DNA of 64,000 bases. It comes from Butyricimonas virosa (GTDB lineage: Bacteria; Bacteroidota; Bacteroidia; Bacteroidales; Marinifilaceae). The first letter of the stretch is position 1. The number at the start of each line of letters is the position of its first letter. The notes under the pieces are model-generated. The model was not told the DNA's origin. It searched no databases and saw nothing but the letters and a program-made list of their open reading frames with translations. Below are positions 1-8,605 of the stretch, piece by piece. The stretch spans positions 930,001 to 994,000 of the forward strand of contig NZ_CP102269.1 in assembly GCF_025148635.1 (NCBI RefSeq). The letters run 5' to 3'. A program made the position numbers and the translations under genes.

Positions 1-22
1 CTAAAGATTCAAAATTGTTTAC

Positions 23-30
23 TAACTTTG
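23..30 (+). promoter_or_regulatory. -7 promoter box of the left cobalamin operon
   Basis: TAACTTTG fits the Bacteroidetes -7 consensus TAnnTTTG. It lies about 25 nt before the first start codon. The matching -33 element would fall at or beyond the left edge of the window. If this is the promoter, the operon starts at the phosphatase gene and not further upstream. Confidence 0.5.
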
Positions 31-55
31 TGAGTTAGAAGTCTAAAAAGAAGTG

Positions 56-592
56 ATGATGAAACTCATATTATCCCGACACGGGGAAACATTAGAAAAT
101 CAACAACATATACTCCAGGGCCAACTCCCCGGAACCTTATCTCCATTGGGGATAGCCCAAGCCGAGAGATTGGCGGAGATGCTCCAAGAGGAAACGATTG
201 ATAACATTGTTTCCAGTGATCTGGCCCGAAGTTATAACACGGCAGTTACTGTCGCCCGGAAACATGGACTAACGCCTCACCAAACTCCCCTCCTGCGGGA
301 AATGGACTGGGGTATATACACGGGTAAGCGCTTGGATGACGTGGATTGGACCAACCTACCTCCCAGCGTGGAATCCCTAGATGCTCTCTTCCAAAGAGCT
401 ATCGATTTCATTGCCTATTTAAAAAAGAATTTCTCCGGCCAACAGATAGTGGTTATCGGACACGGAGCATTCAACCGGGCAATTATTGCGTATCTCAACG
501 GGAAAAAGGCTATTGACATGATCGACCTTCCCATCATGGAAAACACAAGTTGTATACGTTTTACATTAGTGGACGACAACCAAACAGTATAA
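56..592 (+). CDS. cobC: histidine phosphatase, probable alpha-ribazole phosphatase (CobC-like)
   Basis: Histidine phosphatase superfamily protein of about 178 residues. The phosphohistidine motif RHGE is at residues 8-11 and a second conserved histidine is in IGHGAFNR near residue 136. Between them, EMDWGIYTGK supplies the usual acidic proton donor. Soluble, no signal peptide. The family includes CobC, which removes the 5'-phosphate from alpha-ribazole phosphate or adenosylcobalamin phosphate at the end of cobalamin assembly. That assignment rests on position: it is first in a run with cobO, cbiP, cobD and cbiB. Other phosphoglycerate-mutase-like phosphatases share the motif, so the substrate is inferred. 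GTG ATG ATG occurs at 53-61; the first ATG (56) was chosen. CobU, CobT and CobS are absent from the window and could lie just upstream. Confidence 0.75.
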   Translation: MMKLILSRHGETLENQQHILQGQLPGTLSPLGIAQAERLAEMLQEETIDNIVSSDLARSYNTAVTVARKHGLTPHQTPLLREMDWGIYTGKRLDDVDWTNLPPSVESLDALFQRAIDFIAYLKKNFSGQQIVVIGHGAFNRAIIAYLNGKKAIDMIDLPIMENTSCIRFTLVDDNQTV

Positions 593-617
593 CCCAATTG
601 AAAATTGAATCTCCACA

Positions 618-647
618 TTTTCAATTTTCAATTTTCAATTTTCAATT
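618..647. repeat. 7-nt tandem repeat between cobC and cobO
   Basis: Four consecutive copies of TTTTCAA fill the gap right up to the ATG at 651. The same unit in four copies precedes the PSP1 gene near 59,040. It leaves no room for a conventional ribosome-binding site. Confidence 0.85.
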
Positions 648-650
648 AAC

Positions 651-1223
651 ATGAGAATATACACGAAAGGCGGGGACAAAGGAACAACGGGAATATTCGG
701 CGGGAGCCGGGTGGATAAAGATGATATTCGTATTGAAACAAACGGGACCCTTGACGAACTGAATGCCACGCTGGGTGTCATTCGAGCCTTATTGGACGAG
801 AAGGACGAACGGCAAGAAATTCTGGCATACATACAGCGTACGTTAATGATCGTCATGTCACAAGTGGCGACCCCCTCAAACATCCGGGAACAAAACCAGA
901 ACATCCTACCGGAAGATATAGACCGGTATTGCGAACAACAAATTGACCGCATGAACAGCGAAATGAAACACCCATCCACTCATTTCATTCTGCCGGGCGG
1001 AACGCTAATTTCAGCCCAATGCCACGTGGCCCGCACGATCGCTCGCCGGGCAGAAAGAAGATTGTGTACTCTAAACAAGACAGACGAAGTTCCCCCGCTT
1101 ATCCTGCGATTCGTGAATCGCCTCTCGGACCTCCTATTTACCATGGCCCGCTGGGAAATGGACCAGCAAGGTGCGGAAGAAGAGAGATGGAAAGCATTCC
1201 TTTACAAAAAGAAAAAACAATAA
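651..1223 (+). CDS. cobO: PduO-type ATP:cob(I)alamin adenosyltransferase
   Basis: Transfers the adenosyl group of ATP to Co(I) corrinoid, giving the Co-C5' bond of adenosylcobalamin or adenosylcobyric-acid intermediates. The 190-residue protein has the PduO/EutT-fold signatures: N-terminal YTKGGDKGTTGIFGG, a helical region with LDELNATLGVIRALL, HFILPGG near residue 120, and RTIARRAERR, which carries family-conserved ATP-binding arginines. It is structurally unrelated to CobA/BtuR, so the symbol cobO reflects function only (PduO would be the family name). Cytoplasmic. Second gene of the left cobalamin operon, followed by an A/T repeat and cbiP. Confidence 0.9.
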   Translation: MRIYTKGGDKGTTGIFGGSRVDKDDIRIETNGTLDELNATLGVIRALLDEKDERQEILAYIQRTLMIVMSQVATPSNIREQNQNILPEDIDRYCEQQIDRMNSEMKHPSTHFILPGGTLISAQCHVARTIARRAERRLCTLNKTDEVPPLILRFVNRLSDLLFTMARWEMDQQGAEEERWKAFLYKKKKQ

Positions 1224-1225
1224 AC

Positions 1226-1280
1226 AGCGTTCGCCTTGTGCAGTTGGAATCTAAAATCTAAAATTTAAAATCTAAAATAC
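1226..1280 (+). repeat. dispersed core plus 7-nt repeats before cbiP
   Basis: Begins AGCGTTCGCCTTGTGCAGTT and continues GGAATC, then several ATCTAAA/ATTTAAA heptamers up to the cbiP start. The core recurs near 11,202, 20,585, 22,298 and (reverse) 35,871. Confidence 0.75.
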
Positions 1281-1282
1281 AC

Positions 1283-2761
1283 ATGTCTTTTCTTCGTTCA
1301 ATCATGTTTGTCGGGACCTGTTCAGATGCGGGTAAAAGCATCATCAACACGGCATTTTGCCGAATCTTCAAACAAGATGGTTACCACCCGGCCCCTTTCA
1401 AGGCGCAAAATATGTCGCTAAATTCATATTCCACTCCCGACGGGCTGGAAATCGGACGGGCGCAAGCGGTACAGGCTGAGGCGTGTGGCATTACCCCGGA
1501 AAGCGACATGAATCCTGTCCTGCTAAAACCCACAAACGAACAATGCTCGCAGGTCGTACTCAACGGAAAACCAGTCGGGAATATGTCTGCCAGAGAATAC
1601 TTCATGTCCAACAACAAGGCCGAATTATTCAACCAAGCGTACGCTGCCTATGAACGTCTGCAAGTCCGCTACTCGCCCATCGTGCTGGAAGGAGCCGGGA
1701 GTATCTCGGAAATCAACTTGCGGGAAAGAGACATTACGAATATGCGGATGGCATTGCGCACAAATGCCGCCACCTATCTGGTGGCGGACATCGACCGGGG
1801 GGGAGTGTTTGCCTCCGTCTACGGTTCCATCACCCTGCTTTCAGAGGAAGAAAGAAAATTGATCAAAGGAATTATCATCAACAAATTCAGAGGCGACATA
1901 TCCCTCTTCGACGAGGGGAGAAAGATCATCCACGATCTCACGGGTATACCTGTTGTCGGCGTGATTCCCTATTTCAAAGACATTTATATCGAAGAAGAGG
2001 ACTCCGTCTCACTGGAGACCAAAAACACCAAAGCCGGGAGCGGCAAGATCAACGTGGCCATCGTACTCCTGAAACGCCTTTCCAATTTCACGGACTTCAG
2101 CGTGCTGGAACGAGATGAACGATTCCATGCCTACTACACGAATAACGTGGAAGAAATTGGCAAAGCCGACATCATCATCCTACCGGGAACGAAAAACACG
2201 ATCTCCGATCTGCGGAACATTCGGGCAAACGGTATCGCGGAGGCAGTCATCCGGGCTCACAAAGAAGGTAAAAAAGTGATCGGTATTTGCGGGGGATACC
2301 AGATGATGGGCGCCCGGATCGAGGACCCGGATCAGATAGAGGGGGACATGACCGCCATTCCCGGCCTGGGCATCCTTCCTCTTGTCACGATCATGGAACC
2401 TGAAAAAGTCACCCGCCAAGACCAATTCACCTTCCGCAATCACCCGGAAACCTGCAAGGGGTACGAGATACACATGGGCCGAACGACCTTATTAGACGGG
2501 GCTCCGGAAGCTCCCTTGAACCGTTTACACGACGGACGGACAGACGGCTATATCTTAAACGAAAGATGCTGGGGTAGTTACCTCCACGGAATTTTAGACA
2601 ATGACATCGTCCTCAACGAACTGGCAGAAGGACTGACCCAAGCATCCCCCACAACCTTCAATTATACCGATTTCAAAGATCAACAATATAACAAACTGGC
2701 CGATCACGTACGCGCACACGTTGACCTGCCATACATTTATTCCACCCTTAAAACCAAGTAA
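1283..2761 (+). CDS. cbiP: cobyric acid synthase (CbiP/CobQ)
   Basis: Glutamine- and ATP-dependent amidation of the b, d, e and g side chains of adenosylcobyrinic acid a,c-diamide to give adenosylcobyric acid. The 492-residue protein has the dethiobiotin-synthetase-like ATP site GTCSDAGKS at residues 11-19, then the CobQ signatures FKAQNMSLNS and GRAQAVQAEA. The C-terminal class I glutamine amidotransferase domain carries IGICGGYQMMG (nucleophile Cys336) and SYLHGIL (His435). Length is normal. The stop codon is followed after 1 nt by the cobD start codon, suggesting translational coupling. Confidence 0.95.
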   Translation: MSFLRSIMFVGTCSDAGKSIINTAFCRIFKQDGYHPAPFKAQNMSLNSYSTPDGLEIGRAQAVQAEACGITPESDMNPVLLKPTNEQCSQVVLNGKPVGNMSAREYFMSNNKAELFNQAYAAYERLQVRYSPIVLEGAGSISEINLRERDITNMRMALRTNAATYLVADIDRGGVFASVYGSITLLSEEERKLIKGIIINKFRGDISLFDEGRKIIHDLTGIPVVGVIPYFKDIYIEEEDSVSLETKNTKAGSGKINVAIVLLKRLSNFTDFSVLERDERFHAYYTNNVEEIGKADIIILPGTKNTISDLRNIRANGIAEAVIRAHKEGKKVIGICGGYQMMGARIEDPDQIEGDMTAIPGLGILPLVTIMEPEKVTRQDQFTFRNHPETCKGYEIHMGRTTLLDGAPEAPLNRLHDGRTDGYILNERCWGSYLHGILDNDIVLNELAEGLTQASPTTFNYTDFKDQQYNKLADHVRAHVDLPYIYSTLKTK

Positions 2762-2762
2762 T

Positions 2763-3779
2763 ATGCTGAACGGACACGGAGATGACATATACAAATCAAA
2801 CACGGAAATAAAAGCTAATTTCTCCACCAACGTATGGTATGACGCGGACACGGATATTCTCCGTTCCATGCTGATCACCCAAATCGACAAAATATTCCAT
2901 TACCCGGAGCCTGCCGCCGAATCATTCGTGCGGGAAGTTGCCCGGTTCCATAACCTGCAACCGCAAAACGTGATTGCCGGAAACGGTGCCACTGAACTGT
3001 TTTACTTGATCGCACACGCTTTCGAAGGGAGTAAAACCATCCTTCCCATTCCCTCTTTTTCAGAGTACGAAGATGCTTGCACCCTTTACAGGCACCAACA
3101 GATATTCGTACCCATAAAAGACTTTCAAACAGGCCCCGCAGACCTGATGTTCATCTGTAACCCCAACAATCCCAATGGACACGTATGGAAACTGGAAGAG
3201 ATTGAGAATATTTTACAACAATACCCTCAAATGACGCTTGTCGTGGACGAATCGTTCATTGACTTTGCCCCCACGGCACAGCCATCTGAACCGCTACTAG
3301 CCAGCTACCCCAATCTACTGGTCATTCATTCCATGACGAAAAGTTATGCCATCCCCGGATTACGCCTAGGCTATATGCTCGGTAACGAAAGTCTGATAGA
3401 CCGAATCAAACGATTCACTCATCCTTGGAGTGTAAATGCCTTGGCTATCGAGATCGGGAAATTCCTACTGCAAAACGGTAAGTATCTCCTACCCGACACG
3501 GGCAGGCTACTCAAACGTAAAGAGAATTTTGTCCGTGCTTTCGATGAACTTCCCGGTTACTCTCCCGTTCCCTCGGAAACCTCGTTTTTCCTTATTCACA
3601 CAATACATAAATCCCACGTGTTAAAACAAGAACTATTGAAACAATTCGGGATTCTGATACGGGACGCCTCGAATTTCAGAGGTCTGGACGAACATTACTT
3701 CCGGGTAAACACACTCTCGGATGAAAAAAACCAGATGCTACTCCGGGCGTTGAGATTATTATCCATCAATGATTTATAA
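2763..3779 (+). CDS. cobD: threonine-phosphate decarboxylase (CobD), PLP-dependent
   Basis: Class I/II aminotransferase-fold enzyme that decarboxylates L-threonine phosphate to (R)-1-amino-2-propanol phosphate, the linker used by CbiB. From ATG 2763 the protein begins MLNGHGDDIY, the typical CobD N-terminus, and is 338 residues. The upstream in-frame ATG at 2721 lies inside cbiP and is rejected. The NPNNPNG motif and the PLP-lysine motif HSMTKSYAIPGLRLGY (Lys193) are present, as is the C-terminal FRVNTL carboxylate-binding region. Histidinol-phosphate aminotransferase is a close relative, but the setting between cbiP and cbiB favours CobD. Confidence 0.88.
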   Translation: MLNGHGDDIYKSNTEIKANFSTNVWYDADTDILRSMLITQIDKIFHYPEPAAESFVREVARFHNLQPQNVIAGNGATELFYLIAHAFEGSKTILPIPSFSEYEDACTLYRHQQIFVPIKDFQTGPADLMFICNPNNPNGHVWKLEEIENILQQYPQMTLVVDESFIDFAPTAQPSEPLLASYPNLLVIHSMTKSYAIPGLRLGYMLGNESLIDRIKRFTHPWSVNALAIEIGKFLLQNGKYLLPDTGRLLKRKENFVRAFDELPGYSPVPSETSFFLIHTIHKSHVLKQELLKQFGILIRDASNFRGLDEHYFRVNTLSDEKNQMLLRALRLLSINDL

Positions 3780-3788
3780 TTGGTTACC

Positions 3789-4727
3789 ATGCTCTCGTTT
3801 TCAATCTTCACCGTTCCTCTTATCATCGGGTATCTTCTTGATCTCATTTTTGGAGATCCCCGGAAACTACCTCACCCGATCGTAGCCTTTGGAAACATCA
3901 TCAGGTGGTGTGAACGTCACTTTAACAAAGGTGGTCACAAGAAACGAAACGGGTGCCTGATTGCCATTATCCTGCCACTTTCCACCCTCTTCTTAGGGGG
4001 ACTTCTCGCTTGGGGAAGCTGGATTCTCCATCCTTTCGCGTATTACGGCATCGCCTCCGTGTTCGTTTTCTACGGATTGGCGAACCACAGTCTTATACAA
4101 GAAGGCGGAGAGGTTATTCGAACTCTTGAAGAACAAGGATTGGATGCCGGACGAAAACGCCTGTCATGGATTGTCGGTAGAGACACCAGCCAACTCTCCC
4201 CCAAAAAGATATATACCGCCGTATTGGAAACCATGGCGGAGAATTTGAGTGATGGAGTCGTCGCTCCCCTGTTTTTCTATGCCCTAGGAGGATTTCCTGC
4301 CATGATGGCTTATAAAATGGTAAACACGCTCGACTCCATGATCGGGTACAAGGACACACGTTACAAAGATTTCGGGTGCTGTTCGGCTCATCTGGATGAT
4401 ATACTGAATTATATTCCGGCCCGGTTAACGGCATTTTTGATCGCCTTATCCGGCTACCGGAAAGGAATCTTTTCCTTCATCCGAAAATACGCCCGTCAAC
4501 ATGCCAGTCCCAATTCCGGCTATCCGGAATCCGCTATGGCCGGAATACTCGATTGCCGTTTCGGGGGACCGAACATTTATCACGGAATGCTCGTGGAAAA
4601 GCCTTACATCGGAACGAACAACAGGGAACTATCGATTAACGATTACAAACGTGCCGCCCGCATCAATCAAACGGTATGCCTAAGCACGGTAATCCTTATT
4701 TGCCTTGTTTTCATACCATTGATATAA
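3789..4727 (+). CDS. cbiB: adenosylcobinamide-phosphate synthase (CbiB)
   Basis: Integral membrane enzyme joining aminopropanol phosphate to adenosylcobyric acid to form adenosylcobinamide phosphate. The 312-residue protein starts MLSFSIFTVPLIIGYLLD and continues with the family hallmark DLIFGDPRKLPHPIVAFG. Further conserved blocks are RKRLSWIVGRDTSQL, ENLSDGVVAPLFFY, YKMVNTLDSMIGYK and FGGPNIYHG. Several hydrophobic segments span the membrane. ATG 3789 is chosen; the frame is open to a TTG immediately after the cobD stop. Last gene before a strong terminator. Confidence 0.93.
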   Translation: MLSFSIFTVPLIIGYLLDLIFGDPRKLPHPIVAFGNIIRWCERHFNKGGHKKRNGCLIAIILPLSTLFLGGLLAWGSWILHPFAYYGIASVFVFYGLANHSLIQEGGEVIRTLEEQGLDAGRKRLSWIVGRDTSQLSPKKIYTAVLETMAENLSDGVVAPLFFYALGGFPAMMAYKMVNTLDSMIGYKDTRYKDFGCCSAHLDDILNYIPARLTAFLIALSGYRKGIFSFIRKYARQHASPNSGYPESAMAGILDCRFGGPNIYHGMLVEKPYIGTNNRELSINDYKRAARINQTVCLSTVILICLVFIPLI

Positions 4728-4731
4728 AAAG

Positions 4732-4764
4732 GACGAGGGGACACCGATGAAGTGTCCCCTCGTC
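4732..4764. terminator. bidirectional terminator between cbiB and ferritin
   Basis: Perfect 13-bp G/C-rich stem (GACGAGGGGACAC and its complement) with a 7-nt loop. T6 follows on the plus strand, and a run of A precedes it, giving a T-run for the minus-strand transcript. It ends both the plus-strand cobalamin operon and the convergent ferritin gene. Confidence 0.92.
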
Positions 4765-4779
4765 TTTTTTCGAACTAAT

Positions 4780-5262
4780 TTATTTCCGTTCTCCTAATTT
4801 ATCATCCAGATAAATCAAGTTATGACCGTTCATCATCTTGATTCTGTCAACAATAGTCTGTGCAGTAGACTCTTCTTCCACTTGCTCATCTACAAACTTA
4901 TTGATAAAATTCTGGGCCGCTTTGTCATTCTCCTTGATAGCTACATCCAATAAATCATCAATCAATTTAGAAACATGACACTCGTGTTGATAAACATGCT
5001 CGAATACTTCCAAAACAGAACCCCATGCCGTCGGAACCACGTTAATCTGACCGATTTCTACATTTCCGTTCCGTTTGATCACAAAGTCAATCATTTCATA
5101 AGCATGATCCAATTCCTCTTTTGATTGCGCTCTCATCCATGATGCCATTCCGTCGTAACCATTCTGTGCAAAATACACAGACATTGACAAATACAAATTG
5201 GATGACCACATCTCAGCATTAATCTGAGCATTAAACGCCTTTACTAAATTTTCGCTCAACAT
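4780..5262 (-). CDS. ftnA: bacterial ferritin (FtnA type)
   Basis: Non-haem ferritin that oxidises Fe(II) and stores Fe(III) in a 24-subunit shell. The 160-residue protein aligns by position with E. coli FtnA: ferroxidase ligands Glu17, Glu50 and His53 (in SKEELDHAYE), Glu94 (YQHEC), Glu126/Gln127 and Glu130. There is no haem-ligand Met typical of bacterioferritin. Convergent to cbiB and monocistronic, since a terminator lies directly downstream and cbiA is separated by about 110 bp. A/T-rich DNA upstream gives no convincing TAnnTTTG box. Confidence 0.95.
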   Translation of the reverse strand: MLSENLVKAFNAQINAEMWSSNLYLSMSVYFAQNGYDGMASWMRAQSKEELDHAYEMIDFVIKRNGNVEIGQINVVPTAWGSVLEVFEHVYQHECHVSKLIDDLLDVAIKENDKAAQNFINKFVDEQVEEESTAQTIVDRIKMMNGHNLIYLDDKLGERK

Positions 5263-5371
5263 AATTATTTATTTAAAATTTGATATTCATTCTTTCAAAT
5301 CGTTTGAAGAACGAACAAATTACATGCCATTACAAAATTATGTCATTAAAAATATAGCTTAGGACATTTTG

Positions 5372-6688
5372 TCATTTTTGACTCATTAACATTAAAAAAT
5401 GATCAATTCCACACTCACCCCAGTAAAAATGGATATAACTCGCCAACACGTTTTTATAGGTATATACCGGAGTGTCAACTACCATATCCTTGGCATTATA
5501 TATCGTGCCAATCACAGGTATTTTCTCATGCCCAGGCAATATTCGGGAATAGTGAAACTCATGCCCCCGAATACGTTGACCGTTTACACGAACTTCCCGG
5601 TAGCCCAATTTCAATTTCATCTGCTCCATCGTCGCCCCTTGTTTCAACACGCCCGCCATAGGATAAACCTTCCCGTCATCACTTGTAATCGTGTCACACA
5701 AATACATCATCCCGCCACATTCTGCCAACACCCGCCCTCCGGTCTCGCAATACTTCCGGACAGCCTGCCGCATTCCCTCGTTAGCTGCCAACTCCGGCAA
5801 ATATAGTTCCGGATACCCTCCGGGGAAATAGACCAGATCGGCATCCGGAAGACGTTTATCATGCAGCGGACTAAAAAACACCACCTCCCCGGCTCGTTTC
5901 AACGCCTCCACGTTCTCCCGGTACATGAAATTAAAAGCCTCATCCCGGGCAATAGCGATCTTCCTGTTTCCGGAACAAATGACACCTCCTGTCTGTTCTC
6001 CGGAAAATTCCACCGTACAAAGTTCCAGTAAACGATCGACATTCACGGTTTTGTCTATCACCTCTGCCACCCGATCCGCAAATGCATCAAAACAAAACGT
6101 CTCATCAATCGACAACCCCAAATGACGGGACGGGATAACAATACTTTCATCCTTTGGGATATACCCCAATGCCTCCACTCCGGCATCCACACAAGCCTGC
6201 TGCAAATAAGCATAATGCGCTACCGATGCCACGAAGTTAAACACGACCCCGACAACCCGGATTCCCGGATAGAAGTGTTTAAAACCATACAACACCGGGG
6301 CCACAGTATAAGCCGTGGACTTCGCGTTAAGTACCAACACGACGGGAATACCGATTAACTCGGCAATCTCCGCACTACTCCCCTTCATCCCGTCGTACCC
6401 ATCAAACAACCCCATCACCCCTTCCATCACGCAGACATCACTCGCTGCCCCGTAGCGGGCGTACAGCTCCCGCACGTGTGCCGCCGACGCCATGTAAGAA
6501 TCCAAGTTCACAGATTCCTCCCCCGCGGCCATAGCATGATGCTTCGTGTCTATATAATCCGGCCCGCACTTAAAAGGTTGTACCTTCATTCCCCGGTTCC
6601 GTAACAATCGTAACAAACCTAACGTGAATGTCGTCTTCCCGCTACCGGAACTTGTCGCCCCGATCATGATAAATGGTTTCTGTTTCAT
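5372..6688 (-). CDS. cbiA: cobyrinate a,c-diamide synthase (CbiA)
   Basis: Glutamine-dependent amidation of the a and c carboxylates of cob(II)yrinate. The 438-residue protein opens with the P-loop-like GATSSGSGKTTFTLGLLR, followed by KCGPDYIDTKHH and EGVMGLFDGYDG, the two most conserved CbiA/CobB blocks. The C-terminal glutaminase domain has YFPGGYPELY and AECGGMMYL (Cys324), with GHEFHYS containing the catalytic histidine. It is transcribed alone on the minus strand, away from the other cobalamin genes. A -7 box lies 20 nt upstream of the start codon. Confidence 0.95.
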   Translation of the reverse strand: MKQKPFIMIGATSSGSGKTTFTLGLLRLLRNRGMKVQPFKCGPDYIDTKHHAMAAGEESVNLDSYMASAAHVRELYARYGAASDVCVMEGVMGLFDGYDGMKGSSAEIAELIGIPVVLVLNAKSTAYTVAPVLYGFKHFYPGIRVVGVVFNFVASVAHYAYLQQACVDAGVEALGYIPKDESIVIPSRHLGLSIDETFCFDAFADRVAEVIDKTVNVDRLLELCTVEFSGEQTGGVICSGNRKIAIARDEAFNFMYRENVEALKRAGEVVFFSPLHDKRLPDADLVYFPGGYPELYLPELAANEGMRQAVRKYCETGGRVLAECGGMMYLCDTITSDDGKVYPMAGVLKQGATMEQMKLKLGYREVRVNGQRIRGHEFHYSRILPGHEKIPVIGTIYNAKDMVVDTPVYTYKNVLASYIHFYWGECGIDHFLMLMSQK

Positions 6689-6707
6689 TTCTTCCAGTAT
6701 TTACATG

Positions 6708-6715
6708 CAAAGATA
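6708..6715 (-). promoter_or_regulatory. -7 promoter box of cbiA
   Basis: Read on the minus strand this is TATCTTTG, an exact TAnnTTTG. It would give a leader of roughly 13-15 nt. No clear -33 TTTG is seen at 19-21 nt spacing. Confidence 0.5.
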
Positions 6716-6746
6716 AAACTTCCCGAAATAATAAAAGTATAATAAC

Positions 6747-6777
6747 ATTGGATGTTTCTAATAAAAGCCTATTTTTG
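6747..6777 (+). promoter_or_regulatory. promoter of the Dlt-like operon
   Basis: ATTG, 19 nt, TATTTTTG: a near-consensus -33 element and an exact -7 box with standard spacing. The predicted 5' leader is about 80 nt. The promoter is divergent from that of cbiA. Confidence 0.55.
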
Positions 6778-6865
6778 TAGCGTTACTATAATTGAGGTAG
6801 TTGCAACATTCATAAGCTTTCGGAATGGACGCCGGAAGCGGACCTCAAGTATGAAGGAATGATTT

Positions 6866-8353
6866 ATGAAGGAAATGGACATGATTAAAGACATCATCCG
6901 GGCTTACAGAAATTACCCGGATCGTGTAGCTTTTGTAATTGATGATACCTCTTACACCTATCAGGAGGTATTTGCTCGAGTGCAGGGAATTATGCCCTTC
7001 GTGCAAGATTGCCCGGAAGACATTATCGGAATCATCGCGGAAGATTGCATTGAAACGTACGCCTCTATTCTGGCCGTTTTGTTATCCGAGAAAACTTACG
7101 TAATCCTCCATCCCAACTACCCGGACAGTCGGAACAGGACCATTGTGGAATCCACCGGAATGAAACGGGTATTATACGGTCACGAATCCGGTACGCGGCA
7201 AGGTCTCCCCAACGAGATCAAATGTATTTCAACATTAGAACTACGGGATGAAAATATAGACCATCTAACAAGAGAGCGAACGCAGGATACAAACAAGAAT
7301 GCCTACATCATTTTCACCTCCGGAAGTACCGGGGTTCCCAAAGGAGTCCCAATCAGCCGGAAAAACCTAAATGCATTCTATACAGCCTACCATCAACTGG
7401 GCTGGCAACTTGGGCCAACAGACCGGATGTTGCAAATGTTCGAACTGACATTCGATGTTTCGGTTGTGTCCACCCTCTACCCGCTAACCCTCGGAGCCAG
7501 CGTTTACACGGTGGGAACAAGCAAGTTGAAATACATGAGAGTATACGAATTAATGGAAGACGAGGAACTGACTTTCGTGGCCATGCCTCCCTCCCTGCTA
7601 CAATTCCTGTCCCCTTACTTTGGCGAGATTCACGTTCCAAAACTCAAATACCTTATCGTGACGGCAGAAGCTGCAAATGCCGATCTTCTCCAACGTTTCA
7701 GGGCCTGCGCCCCCAACGCGGAATTCGTAAACCTGTATGGTCCCACGGAAGCCACAATTTATTGTACGGCTTACCGGATTCCTCCCGAAGGCTGCAAACA
7801 ACACAACGGGATGATCGCCATCGGCCACCCTTTCACCGGGATCGACACCATGATCATGGACGAGAATGAAACACCCGTGCAAACCGGAGAACAGGGAGAA
7901 TTATGGGTAAGCGGGGAGCAAGTCATGCGAGGCTACTGGCAAGACGAGGAAAAGTCTCGACAGGTATTCGCCCGGTTCAACGGGAAAAAGTACTATAAAA
8001 CAGGCGACCTCTGTTCTGTCGACCCGGACGGTGACATCATCTACCGCGGACGTAAGGACTACCAAGTTAAAGTGCAAGGTTTTCGGGTTGAGCTCAGCGA
8101 GATCGAATACCGGACAAAGAAATTCTTTCCGAACGAGACCAATGCCGTCGTCGTTCCCAAGAAAGAGGATGACGGGGGATGCCAATTGCACTTGTTCGTC
8201 GGGACAACTCCCCATGAACGGGATGCCTTGCTCCATTATCTGAAGGAACATTTACCCGTCTACATGATACCGACGGCAATTCACTTTTTAGAAGAATTCC
8301 CGTTGAACACCAGCGGCAAAATTGACCGGAAAGCATTAACGACATTAATATAA
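6866..8353 (+). CDS. amino-acid-adenylating ligase, DltA-like
   Basis: AMP-forming adenylation enzyme (ANL superfamily) of 495 residues with a full set of core motifs. FTSGSTGVPKG (P-loop) is near residue 150, NLYGPTEATIYC follows, then GELWVSGEQVMRGYW, YKTGDLCSVDPDGDIIYRGR, KVQGFRVELSEIE and, near the C-terminus, NTSGKIDRKAL with the catalytic lysine Lys485. Stand-alone adenylation domain without thiolation or condensation domains, as in DltA (D-alanine:carrier-protein ligase). The genes downstream for a carrier protein, an MBOAT and a GNS-motif protein reproduce the dltABCD logic. The amino acid cannot be read from sequence, so D-alanine is only the default guess. First gene of a tight operon (6-nt gap to the carrier protein). 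The start could also be the in-frame ATG at 6875 or 6881. Confidence 0.82.
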   Translation: MKEMDMIKDIIRAYRNYPDRVAFVIDDTSYTYQEVFARVQGIMPFVQDCPEDIIGIIAEDCIETYASILAVLLSEKTYVILHPNYPDSRNRTIVESTGMKRVLYGHESGTRQGLPNEIKCISTLELRDENIDHLTRERTQDTNKNAYIIFTSGSTGVPKGVPISRKNLNAFYTAYHQLGWQLGPTDRMLQMFELTFDVSVVSTLYPLTLGASVYTVGTSKLKYMRVYELMEDEELTFVAMPPSLLQFLSPYFGEIHVPKLKYLIVTAEAANADLLQRFRACAPNAEFVNLYGPTEATIYCTAYRIPPEGCKQHNGMIAIGHPFTGIDTMIMDENETPVQTGEQGELWVSGEQVMRGYWQDEEKSRQVFARFNGKKYYKTGDLCSVDPDGDIIYRGRKDYQVKVQGFRVELSEIEYRTKKFFPNETNAVVVPKKEDDGGCQLHLFVGTTPHERDALLHYLKEHLPVYMIPTAIHFLEEFPLNTSGKIDRKALTTLI

Positions 8354-8359
8354 AAAACT

Positions 8360-8602
8360 ATGGAAATCGAAGAAATCTTACGCGAACTGGACACGATTTT
8401 TCGTGACATCCTAAAAAACGAAAACATCACGTTAACTACCGAGACCACGGCAAAAGACGTGGACGGCTGGGATTCACTGACGAATATGCGCCTCATCACG
8501 GCCATCGAAAAACATTACAACATTCGTTTCGGCCTGCGTGAAATACTGAAATTCAAACACGTGGGTGACCTGTGCGCATCCATCCAAGCTAAAAAGAAAT
8601 AG
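8360..8602 (+). CDS. acyl/aminoacyl carrier protein, DltC-like
   Basis: 80-residue acidic carrier protein. The phosphopantetheine attachment serine is Ser39 in GWDSLTNMRL. It resembles carrier proteins next to stand-alone adenylation enzymes more than the fatty-acid AcpP (no DSLD motif). It would carry the residue activated by the upstream ligase as a thioester to the membrane O-acyltransferase downstream. It needs activation by a phosphopantetheinyl transferase; one is encoded at 49,053-49,733. Confidence 0.88.
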   Translation: MEIEEILRELDTIFRDILKNENITLTTETTAKDVDGWDSLTNMRLITAIEKHYNIRFGLREILKFKHVGDLCASIQAKKK

Positions 8603-8605
8603 TCT

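Noticed and set aside
2721..2762. Upstream ATG for cobD
   Set aside because: Lies within the end of cbiP; the start at 2,763 gives the family-typical N-terminus MLNGHGDDIY.
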